64,000 nt of DNA, taken from contig NZ_CAJRAF010000002.1 in assembly GCF_907164905.1 (NCBI RefSeq), positions 2,356,001 to 2,420,000 of the forward strand, in the 5' to 3' direction. This document shows positions 63,674 through 64,000 of the stretch, piece after piece. The notes beneath the pieces were generated by a model that saw nothing but the letters and a program-made list of their open reading frames with translations, searched no databases and was not told the DNA's origin. The position numbers were made by a program, and so were the translations under genes. Numbering within the stretch: the stretch's first letter is position 1; each line of letters begins with the position of its first letter. This DNA is from Dyadobacter sp. CECT 9275. Its GTDB lineage: Bacteria; Bacteroidota; Bacteroidia; Cytophagales; Spirosomataceae.

Positions 63674-64000
63674 CTATTTACCGAGTCCCCAGTTTTTATT
63701 TGGCTTTGGCCCCATTTCAAGCTCTAATGTTCCACCATCTACCAGCTGCTCATGTGTAAATGAAGGTACGTTTAGTGGTATTCCATCAAACGTTGCGCGC
63801 TGGATGTACTTGTTCTCAACTGAGCATTTTTTCGCGATCATGGTAAATTTCTTCCCATTCTGAAGATCAATGGTTACCTTTTCAAATACGGGACTACCAA
63901 TGGTGTACTCTGGTTTGCCGGGTGTGACCGGATAAAAACCCATGGAGGAGAAGACAACAAATGCCGTCATACCTCCGCCATCCTCATCTCCGGGAATCCC
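63674..64000 (-). CDS. GH92 family alpha-mannosidase, C-terminal part (5' end outside window)
   Basis: The frame is open to the window edge (base 64000). The segment GIPGDEDGGGMTAFVVFSSM followed by GFYPVTPGKPEYTIGSP is the highly conserved C-terminal catalytic region of GH92 calcium-dependent alpha-mannosidases (GDEDGG loop with acidic residues). The final 70 residues form the closing beta-sandwich (NGKKFTMIAKKCSVENKYIQ). It presumably degrades mannan or host or fungal glycans in the periplasm or at the surface. It marks the return to core genome on the right. Confidence 0.9.
   Translation of the reverse strand, partial: GIPGDEDGGGMTAFVVFSSMGFYPVTPGKPEYTIGSPVFEKVTIDLQNGKKFTMIAKKCSVENKYIQRATFDGIPLNVPSFTHEQLVDGGTLELEMGPKPNKNWGLGK

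Noticed and set aside
63397..63759. A 120-residue open frame on the plus strand
   Set aside because: It overlaps the end of the GH92 gene and the integrase relic, and has no family resemblance.
1..64000. CRISPR array
   Set aside because: No series of equally spaced repeats with unique spacers was seen on either strand; the only regular repeats are IS21 end repeats and the 12-mers near the att sites.

Overview
The window looks like a chromosome segment from a Bacteroidota member, most likely a Cytophagales genus such as Dyadobacter (lineage is inferred). The pointers are a fused LpxC-FabZ gene, a type IX secretion C-terminal tag, a GH92 mannosidase, and promoters of the form TTG-N19-TAnnTTTG instead of -35/-10 boxes. 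Core genes lie at both ends: a secreted sugar dehydrogenase, an NHL-repeat lipoprotein, an APC transporter, a MOSC protein, the lipid A genes lpxD / lpxC-fabZ / lpxA and an HD hydrolase on the left (1-10.4 kb), and a GH92 gene running off the right edge. Between them lies about 53 kb of accessory DNA.

The first accessory block (10.54-48.17 kb) is an integrative element inserted in tRNA-Ile(CAU). The intact tRNA is at 10513-10586. Its 3' end and downstream terminator are repeated at 48061-48171, next to a tyrosine integrase. Behind attL sits an AbiEi/AbiEii-like toxin-antitoxin pair. Most of the rest is a sulfur (and selenium) module: TlpA and rhodanese, SelD-SelU, two methyltransferases, a peroxiredoxin, DsrE plus a TsdA-like dihaem cytochrome, an RND efflux operon, a mitochondrial-type sulfide:quinone oxidoreductase with a metallo-beta-lactamase/rhodanese protein, split YeeE/YedE sulfur importers, a TauE/SafE exporter, an orphan haem-copper oxidase subunit I, an AraC regulator, a second metallo-beta-lactamase/rhodanese protein and a single rhodanese. 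Read together: sulfide is oxidised by SQR, the sulfane sulfur is moved by rhodaneses and oxidised by the metallo-beta-lactamase proteins, sulfite is exported, and thiosulfate is handled by TsdA. Six promoters in this block carry a CRP-like palindrome (GTGAC-N4-GTCAC) exactly 23 bp upstream of a -7 box, which suggests one hidden regulon. The module is bracketed by two directly repeated relics of an IS21-like element. Beyond it are a frameshifted arsA, a broken MFS gene, a PepSY gene cut by a complete IS21-family element, and a gene fragment.

The second accessory block (48.2-63.4 kb) holds an ISL3-type transposase fragment, a decayed IS1182/IS5-like element, and a type I restriction locus: hsdM (broken by an internal deletion), an AbiEi antitoxin, a single 756-residue protein joining an AbiEii nucleotidyltransferase toxin to the HsdS specificity subunit, a DUF1016 nuclease-like gene, hsdR and a YgjP-type metallopeptidase. 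A UDG-like gene and a TIGR04141-family gene lie beside it. The block ends at a tRNA-Asn-like 3' remnant and a dead fragment of an integrase closely related to the intact one, the trace of another integration.

The two most notable observations are the AbiEii-HsdS fusion inside the restriction operon and the six-promoter regulon with constant geometry.
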